The notes under the pieces were generated by a model. It searched no databases. It had not been told where the DNA came from and saw nothing but the letters and a program-made list of their open reading frames with translations. DNA of 64,000 bases from assembly GCF_002051585.1 (NCBI RefSeq), contig NZ_MZGX01000001.1, positions 186,001-250,000 of the forward strand, in the 5' to 3' direction. Positions within the stretch are counted from its first letter, which is position 1; every line of letters starts with the position of its first letter. This document shows positions 16,301 through 24,184 of the stretch, one piece after another. This DNA is from Ruminiclostridium hungatei. Its GTDB lineage: Bacteria; Bacillota; Clostridia; Acetivibrionales; DSM-1351. Made by a program: the position numbers and the translations under genes.

Positions 16301-18720
16301 TTGATGCCGGTAATTGAAACTCCATATTGGGAAACAAGCTCTTTTTGAACTTCTAGTAGCCTCAGTTTTTCGTCAGCGGTTGCTGTTAAATTCTGTTCTT
16401 TACTTTTCAGGGTCTCGTACTCAAAAGAAAGTCCCTTAAGCCCAGATTGTTGATCGGATAGACTTTCAATATTTTTCTTGGTAGTTTCAATAAATTGCTT
16501 TTGCTCTTCATTTGCCCTTTTTACTGCTGCCGTAATTGCCACAGTAGCCGCGACAACTCCGGTTATTGCAAGCAATGGCCAGTTTGCGACAAAGAAACCT
16601 TTAACGCTGGCAGTAAGCCCAATAACTCCAGCTTTCAAACCTGCAATGCCCGTTGTAAGAGAAGTAACCACCGGTAAAGTAATTCCAAAGAGCTTTAATG
16701 CAGATTGCGTAGTTTTTATGGCAATTGCAAGTTCTCCCCACAATACAACAAAGTTTCGTAAGTTGGGGTCCATAGAGTTAAGCAGTCCCAATGCTTCGGT
16801 GCCTGAATCAGCTAACCCTTTTAAGATACCCGTCATTCCTGCATCACCCATAGCTACGGCTAATTGAGTAGCCGCCGCTTGCAATGATTGATATTTCTTT
16901 TCCAGGGTATCCATGGTTCGTTCGTTTTCTGCCATGGAATACCCTGCGGCATCAGTCATGTTGTTAAGAACTTCCTGAGCTCCGGATAACCTTTCAATCA
17001 TACCAATAAAATAATTTCTACGATAAACACCGGCAGCAGCCTGAGAGATGTCTCTTTGCTGCAAATCGTTCCATTCCTGCTGAGTTCCGATTGCAGACGC
17101 CAATTCTTCATTGTATAAACCAGCATCATCAGCAGCTTTGACAAAACCATCTTGAATGTCTGCGCTCAAAGTACCCCATCTTGATGCAATATCTTGGAAT
17201 ATATCCATAACATTTCTGAATTGAGTTTTGGCAGCATCAGTGAACACTTGAATACCTAACCCCTCAAGGGTTTTGATTGCAATTGGCCTTTGTATATATG
17301 ACAGAATAGAATTGAGAGCGTTACCAACTTCACGGCCCGTCCTCCCAGATGCTTCACGCATAACTGTTAGTAGGGAAATGGTTTGTTCAATTGACAATCC
17401 CATTATTTTTGCGGCTCCGGATGAACGCAGCAGCCCGTCAACGAGGTCTTGAGATGTAACAGTAAAGTCATCAGCAGTTTTATTAATTTCGTCAAGTATC
17501 AGGGGAAGGTCTTTTGAAGTTAACTGCCACTGAGCCATAATACCGATTAAATCTTCAGTTGCTGCTTTAGCATCCAATTCAGCAGTATTTAAGGCGAGCA
17601 AAGAAATCTTTGTATTTTCCAAACTGTCCGAAACATTATATCCAGCTTGAGCCCAGCGCAAAGCTATGTCCTGGTCATTATCAAATGTCTGGCCATAGTC
17701 AACGCCAAATTGGAGGATGGCATCTCTATACTTGTTAAATTGAAAGCTAGAATCTTCCATAACACGGGCAATTTCGGTTATGCCCATTTCAACATCAGAT
17801 ATTGCTTTAACTGCATCTTTGGCGCCATTGGTAACTCCAAAGAAAAGGCTTCCAGTCATAAACCATTCAGTACGGCGCTGGAAGCCCTGGGCAAATATGT
17901 TCGGGTTATTTATTCCATCGGAGGAACTTGTTCTGGTTTGAGAACGGAGAATGCTTAACTGCTCTTTTAATTGAACAGTCTGTGCAACTTCCTCGGCAGA
18001 TAATTTACCTTCTATGGATAACCTTCGCTGCAGCTCCGTTAGCTGATTGCGAATCAATGTTGCCTGTAACTTGTATTCTTCGCTCAGTCCTTTTGCAGAA
18101 ACCTTCTGTTGAACCGCTGAGGCTTGTGCTTCCATGGATGCCAAAGTGCTTTGTTTAACTTCCTGCCCCATTTCGGCCTTAGTGGCTTTGATTGCGTTTT
18201 CAGATTTGAGTTTTTCATCAAGTACCTTCCGGTGCTCGGTTTCGGCTTTAGTGAGTTCCTGGACAAGTTTTATCTGCTCCTGCTTTTGAAGAGAATTCCA
18301 AGTGGAAGAATCGGTCCTGAACGGCGAAGCATTATCAACAAAGTTCTGCGCGTCAATCTGCTGTGTTTTGCGTAGATGAATAAGGTCAGCCAACTCCTTG
18401 TTGAGCTTTGCCTGTTTATTTTTTGCATCTTCGGCTTTCTTTCCGACTTCAATCAGGGTATTGCCGTATTGATCAAGTATGGTTTTTGATTGGGCTATAT
18501 CCTTAACCGATATGCCAAGCCCCTGGGTTTTAAGCTTACTCAGTTCGGCAACAAACGAGGTGTTTATATCTTTCGCTGTTTGACCTGCGGTAGATTTCAG
18601 AGCAATAAGTTGAGCCTGAAGATCTGTTACGTTCTTTTCAAATTTTATGGTAGCCTGAATTGCAGGGTTATAGTCCAAACCCAATGCTTCCATTATTTTG
18701 ACCATTGAATCGTCAGCCAT
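13375..18720 (-). CDS. Tail tape measure protein, 1,781 aa
   Basis: The longest gene of the phage. Residues about 1-290 are coiled coil. Residues about 300-500 hold the conserved tape-measure core (LRWAQAGYNVSDSLENTKIS and MGLSIEQTISLLTVMREASG, GREVGNALNSI). Hydrophobic segments fall at about 655-735 (LPVVTSLTTGIAGLKAGVIG, WPLLAITGVVAATVAITAA). Long alternating coiled coils cover about 780-1,640, and a globular C-terminus contains DGGGKALSDGFAALHKGEIV. The protein sets tail length (roughly 0.15 nm per residue predicts a tail of about 260-270 nm) and carries the membrane-active segment used for DNA entry. The ATG at 18720 has GGTGAT 9 nt upstream. Confidence 0.95.
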   Translation of the reverse strand: MADDSMVKIMEALGLDYNPAIQATIKFEKNVTDLQAQLIALKSTAGQTAKDINTSFVAELSKLKTQGLGISVKDIAQSKTILDQYGNTLIEVGKKAEDAKNKQAKLNKELADLIHLRKTQQIDAQNFVDNASPFRTDSSTWNSLQKQEQIKLVQELTKAETEHRKVLDEKLKSENAIKATKAEMGQEVKQSTLASMEAQASAVQQKVSAKGLSEEYKLQATLIRNQLTELQRRLSIEGKLSAEEVAQTVQLKEQLSILRSQTRTSSSDGINNPNIFAQGFQRRTEWFMTGSLFFGVTNGAKDAVKAISDVEMGITEIARVMEDSSFQFNKYRDAILQFGVDYGQTFDNDQDIALRWAQAGYNVSDSLENTKISLLALNTAELDAKAATEDLIGIMAQWQLTSKDLPLILDEINKTADDFTVTSQDLVDGLLRSSGAAKIMGLSIEQTISLLTVMREASGRTGREVGNALNSILSYIQRPIAIKTLEGLGIQVFTDAAKTQFRNVMDIFQDIASRWGTLSADIQDGFVKAADDAGLYNEELASAIGTQQEWNDLQQRDISQAAAGVYRRNYFIGMIERLSGAQEVLNNMTDAAGYSMAENERTMDTLEKKYQSLQAAATQLAVAMGDAGMTGILKGLADSGTEALGLLNSMDPNLRNFVVLWGELAIAIKTTQSALKLFGITLPVVTSLTTGIAGLKAGVIGLTASVKGFFVANWPLLAITGVVAATVAITAAVKRANEEQKQFIETTKKNIESLSDQQSGLKGLSFEYETLKSKEQNLTATADEKLRLLEVQKELVSQYGVSITGINAEGEAYSDSIEMIKLRTKALEDELAVEQKRLETAVRAKDNDDVSKLEGSIKKRDAAYKSLQETQQKIADMQKALETKGKINLGSGIVYDASNPEQAKWLKSSIQSYSQVASEIEQTYIEFNSKISDISKDRQQLLKNDAESIFKQLQQSGTKVSDSTRAFAAEFTKSLALQPKDIQSQRDALKGFIEQLNNSNFDEAIQKYNDFKAKGDTAGIDSASKSILDLVHTFAAGKPELDNFVLTMESMFGNSSTISQAKNELPSFKAGIDALSQSFFDNKGELYKFNNELKNLNQIRDSVNKGNSITAEQITELLVQYPELIGAINKTAEGYTVEFDAIETLRQAKIKQQTETLKAELGITETTSRELGTRLKAYGIEISAIKTLSDARVAAANITSPPENLRGIIPDEAFKSSDNLKQTLYDYGEALDLINSLQDKLSNPSYGVTSKSGSKENKALNNALKALEHRKKISEETISSIQAELKELQRIDAAYAKTADEHNDMSERIYDTEKRLKDKRLQISVDWISEQKELGKMSVAQEIAAWEKVLKTQANNQEAIKQATLNLYKLRTQLAEETAQKEENSIEHWAKLGIYSIQQQIDKYRELYKVKAKDQAEEYKRTENLFGLYKNLLDEQQKSIKNAYDERIKQIEDEAKKKKEAQEEIIRGIEAEEKALDRLEGEHDYANEMADLREQLAYWSVRTSEEARKNVADLNKQIAEKEHDHEVELQKQTLEDKKQTAQDAIDAIEKAANEEKEKWESSYKLIEKAFDEHSADIVARAGVMSKEAYRQWVDNYLTPLQTALNSGNLSSFASGSGVLDNSISTLPSHDWGMSDADYQAFKANGEQWAALQSQGYKEFNSTDMKSLHTANDALRAKYGKDPAKGEYPTFDGGGKALSDGFAALHKGEIVFPPNLSATLEQVMTALRANSSGPMTSPGVSNNTDRRVIFNAPLFNSEKTVFEDNADEQSLAGELARVVVKI

Positions 18721-18740
18721 TTATGTATATCACCACACTT

Positions 18741-19025
18741 TTAATGTATTCCGCCGAACATACCGGCAAGAGCAGCGAATTGACTTACTTTTGGAGGGCC
18801 GCTACCTGGAGGTGGGGCAGAGGAGGGCGTAGGACTATTTCCGAAGATGTTTGGGATATTAACTTTTATCTCGGACCATTCTCCGAGAATGGCTTTAATC
18901 TGAGGCAGTGTTCTCTTGGGGATTTCATCATATCTGAGACCTGCGTCAAGAAGCCGAGTATAAGTAACGCCCCAATCGGTGGGGGGCGGTTTTTCGGCCC
19001 CTCCCTTGCCATCAGAAGGGGCCAC
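18741..19025 (-). CDS. Tail assembly chaperone, gpT-like second ORF
   Basis: This 94-aa ORF lies in the -1 frame relative to the preceding gpG-like gene, just before the tape measure, the classic position for the T part of a G/GT chaperone pair. It contains VTYTRLLDAGLRYDEIPKRT and a Pro-rich linker. In-frame codons are open only from 19040, and the GTG at 19025 is 2 nt after the gpG stop (TGACGGTG), so reinitiation is the simplest way to make it. See the findings for the frameshift question. Confidence 0.7.
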   Translation of the reverse strand: MAPSDGKGGAEKPPPTDWGVTYTRLLDAGLRYDEIPKRTLPQIKAILGEWSEIKVNIPNIFGNSPTPSSAPPPGSGPPKVSQFAALAGMFGGIH

Positions 19026-19027
19026 CG

Positions 19028-19354
19028 TCAGCCCGATATATCAACCAGCTTTTTTACAAATTGTTTTAAATGAACAACATTCCAATTGTCAGCGGTTATT
19101 TTCTCAATTGACATTGGCTCATTGTTCTCATCAGTACAGTACCTGGACAAGTATTCATCAAGCTTTGCTTTTGCCTTTTTGTTGCCAAGGTTAAACAACT
19201 GGACATCTATAAACAAGCCATCTTCGGCAAATTTTAAGGCATCACCAACAAGCATAGGCTTAACGGTATACGATTTTTCTCCAACGCCAAAAGACTCGCC
19301 ATCCCCACTCATGACTGAAAAGGGAATGGGAGTTTTCCCATCAATTTTACTCAT
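19028..19354 (-). CDS. Tail assembly chaperone, gpG-like
   Basis: This 108-aa protein lies between tail tube and tape measure genes. It starts MSKIDGKTPIPFSVMSGDGE with RBS GGGAGG and ends in a helical stretch. Such proteins coat the tape measure during tail assembly. Near its 3' end (19049-19055) the codons GTA AAA AAG form a textbook A-AAA-AAG slippery site. Confidence 0.78.
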   Translation of the reverse strand: MSKIDGKTPIPFSVMSGDGESFGVGEKSYTVKPMLVGDALKFAEDGLFIDVQLFNLGNKKAKAKLDEYLSRYCTDENNEPMSIEKITADNWNVVHLKQFVKKLVDISG

Positions 19355-19368
19355 GGATTAGACCTCCC

Positions 19369-20154
19369 TTATTCAATAGGTGTTACCGTATAATCAACGG
19401 CCCTGTTGTTGCCGCGAGGCTTCAGAATAGTAAATGTGACAGTAACAGGCTGTGGAGTTCCACCTTGCTGAGGGGGATTGATTGAGCCCATTACCTTGCA
19501 CTTATCAACTACGATTGCAGCCTCATACAAAGTTTCATCTTCTCCGGCAGCTTCACTTGATACGATGAGTTCATAAGTAGGCCTCACAGGAGTTTTGGGA
19601 AGACCAAAGCGTGTAGCCTTTGCAGCCTGATAATCGTAAGAAACAAACAGAGCCTTTCCAGCGTCTGCGGCGACAAATTCAAGCTCGTCCCCATCAAGGA
19701 TATATTTACCGGATGCAGGAGTCTCGTCAGTCTCATCCCATGGCTTTGCATTTTTATCAACAAGGATGAATGTAGTATCTAAAGGTTCGTGCTTAAGCTT
19801 GACTATATACTTGCCTCCCGTAGGCTCCATGGGAACTGTGATTTCCTCGTCGACAATAGGAAATGGAGTATTGGTCAATTCCTCCGAGGTATCGCCCATA
19901 ATGAAAGCATAAAGTTCAGGTGGCATGAAGCCGAGTTGCACGGCCAAAGTTCCTTCAATTGAAGTATCTGGATTAGCAGCATTCCATAAGCTGTTACCAT
20001 CAGCGATGGGCGAACCATTGATTGTGATGTTTGGCGTTATTTGCTGGACAGCGCCATTGCGGAAATATGAAGTGGTAGCACTCCTGACAGGTATACCATT
20101 CACGTACTTGTTAAGCTGGAGTTTGCCAGCCTTTGAAAAATAAATAGGTTGCAT
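19369..20154 (-). CDS. Major tail tube protein
   Basis: The start at 20154 (MQPIYFSKAGKLQLNKYVNG) follows AAAGGAG; an upstream frame extension lacks one. The 261-aa protein is beta-rich, with an early MGDTSEELTNTPFPIVDEE region, and ends ITFTILKPRGNNRAVDYTV-like, matching siphovirus tail tube proteins. It follows the tail terminator gene and precedes the chaperones, as expected for the polymerising tube subunit. Confidence 0.82.
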   Translation of the reverse strand: MQPIYFSKAGKLQLNKYVNGIPVRSATTSYFRNGAVQQITPNITINGSPIADGNSLWNAANPDTSIEGTLAVQLGFMPPELYAFIMGDTSEELTNTPFPIVDEEITVPMEPTGGKYIVKLKHEPLDTTFILVDKNAKPWDETDETPASGKYILDGDELEFVAADAGKALFVSYDYQAAKATRFGLPKTPVRPTYELIVSSEAAGEDETLYEAAIVVDKCKVMGSINPPQQGGTPQPVTVTFTILKPRGNNRAVDYTVTPIE

Positions 20155-20168
20155 TAAAACAACTCCTT

Positions 20169-20597
20169 TCATAAATTCCGATGGAATTTGTACCTACTCC
20201 CACAACAAAAAAAGCCCGACATGGTGGGGAGTTCACCAAGCGGAGGCTCTGCATAAAGGTATCTGTTGTTGACTTTCTTTTTGTGAAGCAATTTAAATAT
20301 CTGCTCTTGTACCAACCATGCCTTGTAATCTTCGGTGGCAGGGACATGGCAATCAATTTCCATGACTTCCTCAAAAAAACTTTCATTGCGTACCTTACGG
20401 GCAGGGAGGAAGTAAACACAAAGCCTTTTGTCACTTCCAACAAGGTCGCTCCATTGACTTCGCTTGATGATTCGCTTTGCGATATTCACCGGTGTCGCAC
20501 CTGTGAGGTCGAGCAGAGAAAGTATGGATGTGTCAGATTTTAAAATCGTCTGTACCGCCGTTAAGTCTTGCGAAGGATTGTACAAAAGCACCACCAC
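20169..20597 (-). CDS. Tail terminator/completion protein (putative)
   Basis: This 142-aa protein lies between the HK97 gp10-like gene and tail tube, the normal slot of the tail terminator. It contains LLDLTGATPVNIAKRIIKRS and RNESFFEEVMEIDCHVPA. The start is uncertain: three GTG codons in a row follow AAAGG at 20598-20603, and a TTG lies slightly downstream. Function is inferred mainly from gene order. Confidence 0.7.
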   Translation of the reverse strand: MVVLLYNPSQDLTAVQTILKSDTSILSLLDLTGATPVNIAKRIIKRSQWSDLVGSDKRLCVYFLPARKVRNESFFEEVMEIDCHVPATEDYKAWLVQEQIFKLLHKKKVNNRYLYAEPPLGELPTMSGFFCCGSRYKFHRNL

Positions 20598-20603
20598 CTT
20601 TCA

Positions 20604-20633
20604 GGGCATAAAAATAACCCCAGGAAGGGGGTT
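20604..20633 (-). terminator. Intrinsic terminator within the late operon (hairpin + ATTTTTATGCCC)
   Basis: On the minus strand AACCCCC and GGGGTT pair around CTTCCT and are followed by ATTTTTATGCCC. It lies between the gp10-like and tail terminator genes. The T tract and the following ATGCCC recur at 24140 and 30106. Confidence 0.7.
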
Positions 20634-21127
20634 TACTTCTTTGAAACAATAATAAACTTACCAAAAGGGAAAGCTTTAACTGTTTGTTGAATCAATTCTC
20701 TCATCCTACCATGCCGCATCCACCGCATAGCTGTTTCAATGGCATGTGAGGGAGGCTGTGGTTCAAACTTTCCACCCAGCTTTTCCAGGTCAACTCCGGC
20801 TACGTTGGAACGAGATTGCACTTGTTCACCAAAGATATTGGTATAAGTCCCGCGCTTTCGGCTACGAATCGTAAGGTCGGTTCCCCTGGTAGGATTCCAT
20901 AAAGAGCTGCCGACATAATCTTTAAGTGCAGGGTTGAAGCGGTCCATCAGTGAACCAGTTCCAAATTCGTCCATTGCTGCCCAAGCACCACCTGAAATTC
21001 CGGCAATAATAACTCCAGCAATATCCTGAATATCTTCATCATGTAGACTATCTGCGCCTTCAGGTGTGAGCATGCCTTGTTTAGCCTCGGCAAGCAGCTC
21101 TTGCTGGAGTTGCTTCATGGATGTCAT
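20633..21127 (-). CDS. HK97 gp10-like head-tail protein, start codon uncertain
   Basis: This 164-aa frame (from the ATG at 21127) sits in the HK97-gp10 slot. It has [16 protein letters not shown], a middle [12 protein letters not shown] region and the C-terminal [20 protein letters not shown], typical of this family. No ribosome binding site precedes 21127, and the frame stays coding-like upstream ([15 protein letters not shown]) back to the stop of the previous gene, with no ATG, GTG or TTG. The true start is therefore probably around 21175, possibly a non-standard codon (ATA), or a sequence change removed it. Confidence 0.72.
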   Translation of the reverse strand: MTSMKQLQQELLAEAKQGMLTPEGADSLHDEDIQDIAGVIIAGISGGAWAAMDEFGTGSLMDRFNPALKDYVGSSLWNPTRGTDLTIRSRKRGTYTNIFGEQVQSRSNVAGVDLEKLGGKFEPQPPSHAIETAMRWMRHGRMRELIQQTVKAFPFGKFIIVSKK

Positions 21128-21171
21128 GAGTTCAAGCTTTAGTGCAGCAATACAGCCGGTTGAATCAAACC

Positions 21172-21555
21172 TTATCCCATACGCCCCAGTCCCTCCATAA
21201 GTAGATTTGCTTTCTGCATATAGCCAGCCTGTTTTTTGTCCCAGGGCTTTTTATATTTTTGAATATTAAATGGTGGGGCAGAGGTACGACTTTTCATAGC
21301 CATGCAGAGAATTCCGGCAAGATAATACAAAGCGGCTGATTGAAGCTGGTTCCATTTCTTTTCATCGTCGATTTTGTTGCCCATCATCCCCATTCTCTCT
21401 AAAGCAGGAGCGATGAGCCGTTTCATACCACCGATGTTCAGGTCGGCGTCAATAATCCGATTGGGGAGAAGAGCTTCATCAGCAGTAAGCATGTGTCGCA
21501 GTTTGGCATGATAACCTTCTCCGAGATACTCAGCATATAATTCTTTTTCTTCCAT
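21172..21555 (-). CDS. Phage head-tail region protein, unknown
   Basis: This 127-aa helical protein starts [20 protein letters not shown] at 21555 behind GGAGGCG. It includes [20 protein letters not shown] and ends MEGLGRMG. It lies between the head-closure and gp10-like genes; the family is not recognised. A connector accessory role is suggested by position only. Confidence 0.65.
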   Translation of the reverse strand: MEEKELYAEYLGEGYHAKLRHMLTADEALLPNRIIDADLNIGGMKRLIAPALERMGMMGNKIDDEKKWNQLQSAALYYLAGILCMAMKSRTSAPPFNIQKYKKPWDKKQAGYMQKANLLMEGLGRMG

Positions 21556-21577
21556 AAAATTCGCCTCCAAATTTTAT

Positions 21578-22162
21578 TTATGGCCGGGTATCCGATTCTA
21601 ATTGAATTCTTGATACACCAGACATTCCTATTTCATCAATACTCGAAACTTTGTACTTGTTATCTTTGCCTTCGCCATATACAAATCTGTCAAGCAAGAC
21701 AACTCCCAGTGATTTCGGCACCTGAAAAGTATATTTTGTACTATCCAATAATCCAGGGTCCTCTTGTCGGAGCCGGTAGGTTATGATTTCACCATAACAA
21801 GACACATCAGCGTGAAGTGTCTGCCACTCCTGAATTACATTGTTGTTTTCGTCAGTATCCTCAACAAACCGCATATGCTGAATAACAGCATTGCATTTGG
21901 CTGAGAAAAAGGCTGTTTCCCCAGAAGCCGGGTCGGCATTGGCTGACTGTACCAGATATTTATTTCCCAGAATATCGAGGACTTCGCCGCTTTGCAAAGC
22001 AGCATCAGCAAGAATCAAGCCTTCCCAATAGGCCTCCCTTGAACCAAGGTCTCTTGATGAACGAGTAGAACGCTTTATTGATACCTTTGAGTTGACAGGA
22101 ATATCCCGGAGGATAGTACAAGTCTGGCCACGGGATTTAAGGAAGTTTCCTGCGTATGACAT
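21578..22162 (-). CDS. Head closure / head-tail adaptor protein (putative)
   Basis: This 194-aa beta-rich protein directly follows the connector gene (1 nt gap) with RBS GGAGGTGG. It begins MSYAGNFLKSRGQTCTILRD; such 'GQTCTILR' N-termini occur in phage adaptor/stopper proteins. ILADAALQSGEVLDILGNKY follows. Predicted to seal the capsid portal after packaging. Confidence 0.68.
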   Translation of the reverse strand: MSYAGNFLKSRGQTCTILRDIPVNSKVSIKRSTRSSRDLGSREAYWEGLILADAALQSGEVLDILGNKYLVQSANADPASGETAFFSAKCNAVIQHMRFVEDTDENNNVIQEWQTLHADVSCYGEIITYRLRQEDPGLLDSTKYTFQVPKSLGVVLLDRFVYGEGKDNKYKVSSIDEIGMSGVSRIQLESDTRP

Positions 22163-22163
22163 G

Positions 22164-22589
22164 CTACCACCTCCGGGGCCTTGTTACAGTAAAATGTAGC
22201 AGGGAGGGAGTGACAATATCGGGGGAAGCCAATTCAATAACCTTTCCGATATACTCATCTCGCTCCACTTCAAGGTTTGCCTGTTTCTTATTCCAATCAA
22301 CATTCAATTCATAGCCTTCATGAGGGCCGTTTTCTTTTGTCGGTAGCCGGGCAGGAAGAGACGAACATAATAAACGAGAGCACTCACAAACCACAGCAGC
22401 CTCGAGATAGACTTTTGCATCATCTTCAAGGCTGCCATAATCGGGCAATTGTGATATTATGTTCGCCTCAGCCACGGTTATGTTTTCAGGTTGTTCAATA
22501 ACGGAATCTGGGAGATAGGCAGCATCTATACCGAGCTTATCCCGGATACGTTGTTGCCAACCGGCTTCAGTTAAAATTCTGTTCGCCAT
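22164..22589 (-). CDS. Head-tail connector protein (putative)
   Basis: This 141-aa protein directly follows the capsid gene. It is helical at both ends (AEANIISQLPDYGSLEDDAK, YLEAAVVCECSRLLCSSLPA), the usual layout of gp6-like connectors that dock on the portal ring. RBS GGGGGTG lies 8 nt upstream of the ATG. Confidence 0.7.
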   Translation of the reverse strand: MANRILTEAGWQQRIRDKLGIDAAYLPDSVIEQPENITVAEANIISQLPDYGSLEDDAKVYLEAAVVCECSRLLCSSLPARLPTKENGPHEGYELNVDWNKKQANLEVERDEYIGKVIELASPDIVTPSLLHFTVTRPRRW

Positions 22590-22607
22590 AGGGGAAACAC
22601 CCCCTTC

Positions 22608-23699
22608 TTATTCCAGCGTCAAAATGCGAGCACTGTTCTTTGTCATCTTCATGAAACCGCTATTCTCCGTTACGGTAAAAATTTCTGTTTGGTTTTTAAT
22701 GAACCTATCAGCTTCATTGATGAGTGAACCTACTTCTACCAGTTCCGTAATACATCTGTCCCTATTAAGGGCAATAATAGCTTCTTTGTTGTTGATTTTC
22801 TCAACGTCAGGACTGTATAACAGGGTTACGGTATTTATCAGGTTTTGTGGCATCTGGACGCTCACGGTTAAACCGTTTGCAAGCAATTCGTCCATGACTC
22901 CGGCAGTCGAAACGGTTGGGTATAAAACAGCGAGTATTTGCAGCAGACCATCAATATTGGCAACAATAGTATTTGCACCGCCATTTCTGTAGAACTGAAG
23001 TAAAAATCTTACCCATACTTCTCTGTCCAAAGATGTTTTTCCAGAAACGAGTTCGCTTGATTTTACAGTAGGTGCAGCATTGTCGTTTCCATCACCATCT
23101 TTGATAGTTGCCAATATCTCAGTCGATTTATTTTCAGCAGCGGCGTCAGCAACCTCTTCCAGCCAGACTCTGACTAAGTCCAGCGCTGACCTTCTCAGTA
23201 CTTCATAAGATACCTGGAGGCCTCTGCCGTACTTATAAAACTCTACAGATGACTTACCGGGAGTTATTTTAGCCAGCGGAATATCCGAAGCCTCAGTAAT
23301 TCTCCTATGCTCCACAGCCTTCTTGTTCTTCGGTTCCGTCATATCGATATAAGCACCTTTGTATGTGTTACCGTCAATCGGAGTTCTGCTCGCAACAAGG
23401 TATCTGTACAGTGGGAATTCTCTCATCCTGTTCACAACTACACGACTTGTGTACTCAGGAAACAGGGCTTTGTTTTCAGTAGTTCTCAAGAATGCTTCTC
23501 CGGTTGAAGGATAAATATTCCTTTCCGGTATTGCTTGGGTGATTATACCTCCTTCTTTAAGGAGCCTTCCGAATGCATCAATTTTACTACCCTCTGGAGA
23601 AGGATCATTCATTTCCAAATAAGAAGAGAGGGTTAATCCATTGGAAAAAGCCTCTCTGTAAGTGTCGATATTTAAATTCTGTAAAGCAATTTTTGGCAT
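22608..23699 (-). CDS. Major capsid protein
   Basis: The start at 23699 (MPKIALQNLNIDTYREAFSN) follows GAGAGGAG; a longer frame was rejected. The 363-aa protein has ENKALFPEYTSRVVVNRMRE, YKYGRGLQVSYEVLRRSALD and a C-terminal domain with VGSLINEADRFIKNQTEIFT. These are features of HK97-fold capsid proteins of Clostridia phages that lack an N-terminal delta domain. It forms the icosahedral shell; the decoration gene is just upstream and the connector just downstream. Confidence 0.85.
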   Translation of the reverse strand: MPKIALQNLNIDTYREAFSNGLTLSSYLEMNDPSPEGSKIDAFGRLLKEGGIITQAIPERNIYPSTGEAFLRTTENKALFPEYTSRVVVNRMREFPLYRYLVASRTPIDGNTYKGAYIDMTEPKNKKAVEHRRITEASDIPLAKITPGKSSVEFYKYGRGLQVSYEVLRRSALDLVRVWLEEVADAAAENKSTEILATIKDGDGNDNAAPTVKSSELVSGKTSLDREVWVRFLLQFYRNGGANTIVANIDGLLQILAVLYPTVSTAGVMDELLANGLTVSVQMPQNLINTVTLLYSPDVEKINNKEAIIALNRDRCITELVEVGSLINEADRFIKNQTEIFTVTENSGFMKMTKNSARILTLE

Positions 23700-23718
23700 A
23701 TTTTCATCTCCTCTCTGA

Positions 23719-24114
23719 TTAACCCAAAAATACGGTTGCGGTTTTTGCCGTACTGTCAACCTCGATAAATATCGGGCTTCTTAATTTTGCGGTAGTTGCG
23801 CTATCTTTGACTTTGCCAGCACCATCCAAAGCAGCAATTTTACCGACAGTTGGTGCTGTTGCGGTTGTTATTATATCAGTCCTGTATCCTGCATATTGAA
23901 CACTGCAATATCCATCATTCTCATAAACGTCGATAAAACCAAATACGGTATCGCCATCTGCTCCAAAGTCAACTGTCTGTGCTGAGCTTACAACAACAGG
24001 CAATCCGACAACAGCATCTCTATCTGCCGCTGCTACAAGAGCTTTAATGCCTGCACCTGCTTTGAAAGCAGCAGCAGCAAATCCTATGCCTTCGTATGAA
24101 AGTCCACCTCTCAT
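23719..24114 (-). CDS. Capsid decoration/head stabilisation protein (putative)
   Basis: This 131-aa Ala/Gly/Val-rich beta protein (GFAAAAFKAGAGIKALVAAA, GFIDVYENDGYCSVQYAGYR) lies between protease and capsid genes. Composition and place match small head decoration proteins of the DUF2190 type. AAGGAAG precedes the ATG. It is separated from the protease gene by a terminator hairpin. Confidence 0.7.
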   Translation of the reverse strand: MRGGLSYEGIGFAAAAFKAGAGIKALVAAADRDAVVGLPVVVSSAQTVDFGADGDTVFGFIDVYENDGYCSVQYAGYRTDIITTATAPTVGKIAALDGAGKVKDSATTAKLRSPIFIEVDSTAKTATVFLG

Positions 24115-24139
24115 GTAAACACTTCCTTCCCGCCCTTTA

Positions 24140-24168
24140 GGGCATAAAAATACCGCTCTTTAGCGGTT
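24140..24168 (-). terminator. Intrinsic terminator between protease and decoration genes
   Basis: On the minus strand ACCGCT-AAAG-AGCGGT is followed by ATTTTTATGCCC and then by a second small palindrome GCCCTAAAGGGC. Located 71-18 nt before the decoration gene, it may reduce or modulate expression of downstream genes. Confidence 0.75.
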
Positions 24169-24184
24169 CAAATAGATTTTCGAA

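Noticed and set aside
19041-19060. -1 frameshift at A-AAA-AAG making a gpG-gpT fusion.
   Set aside because: The -1 frame meets TGA at 19043-19041 before reaching the gpT ORF.
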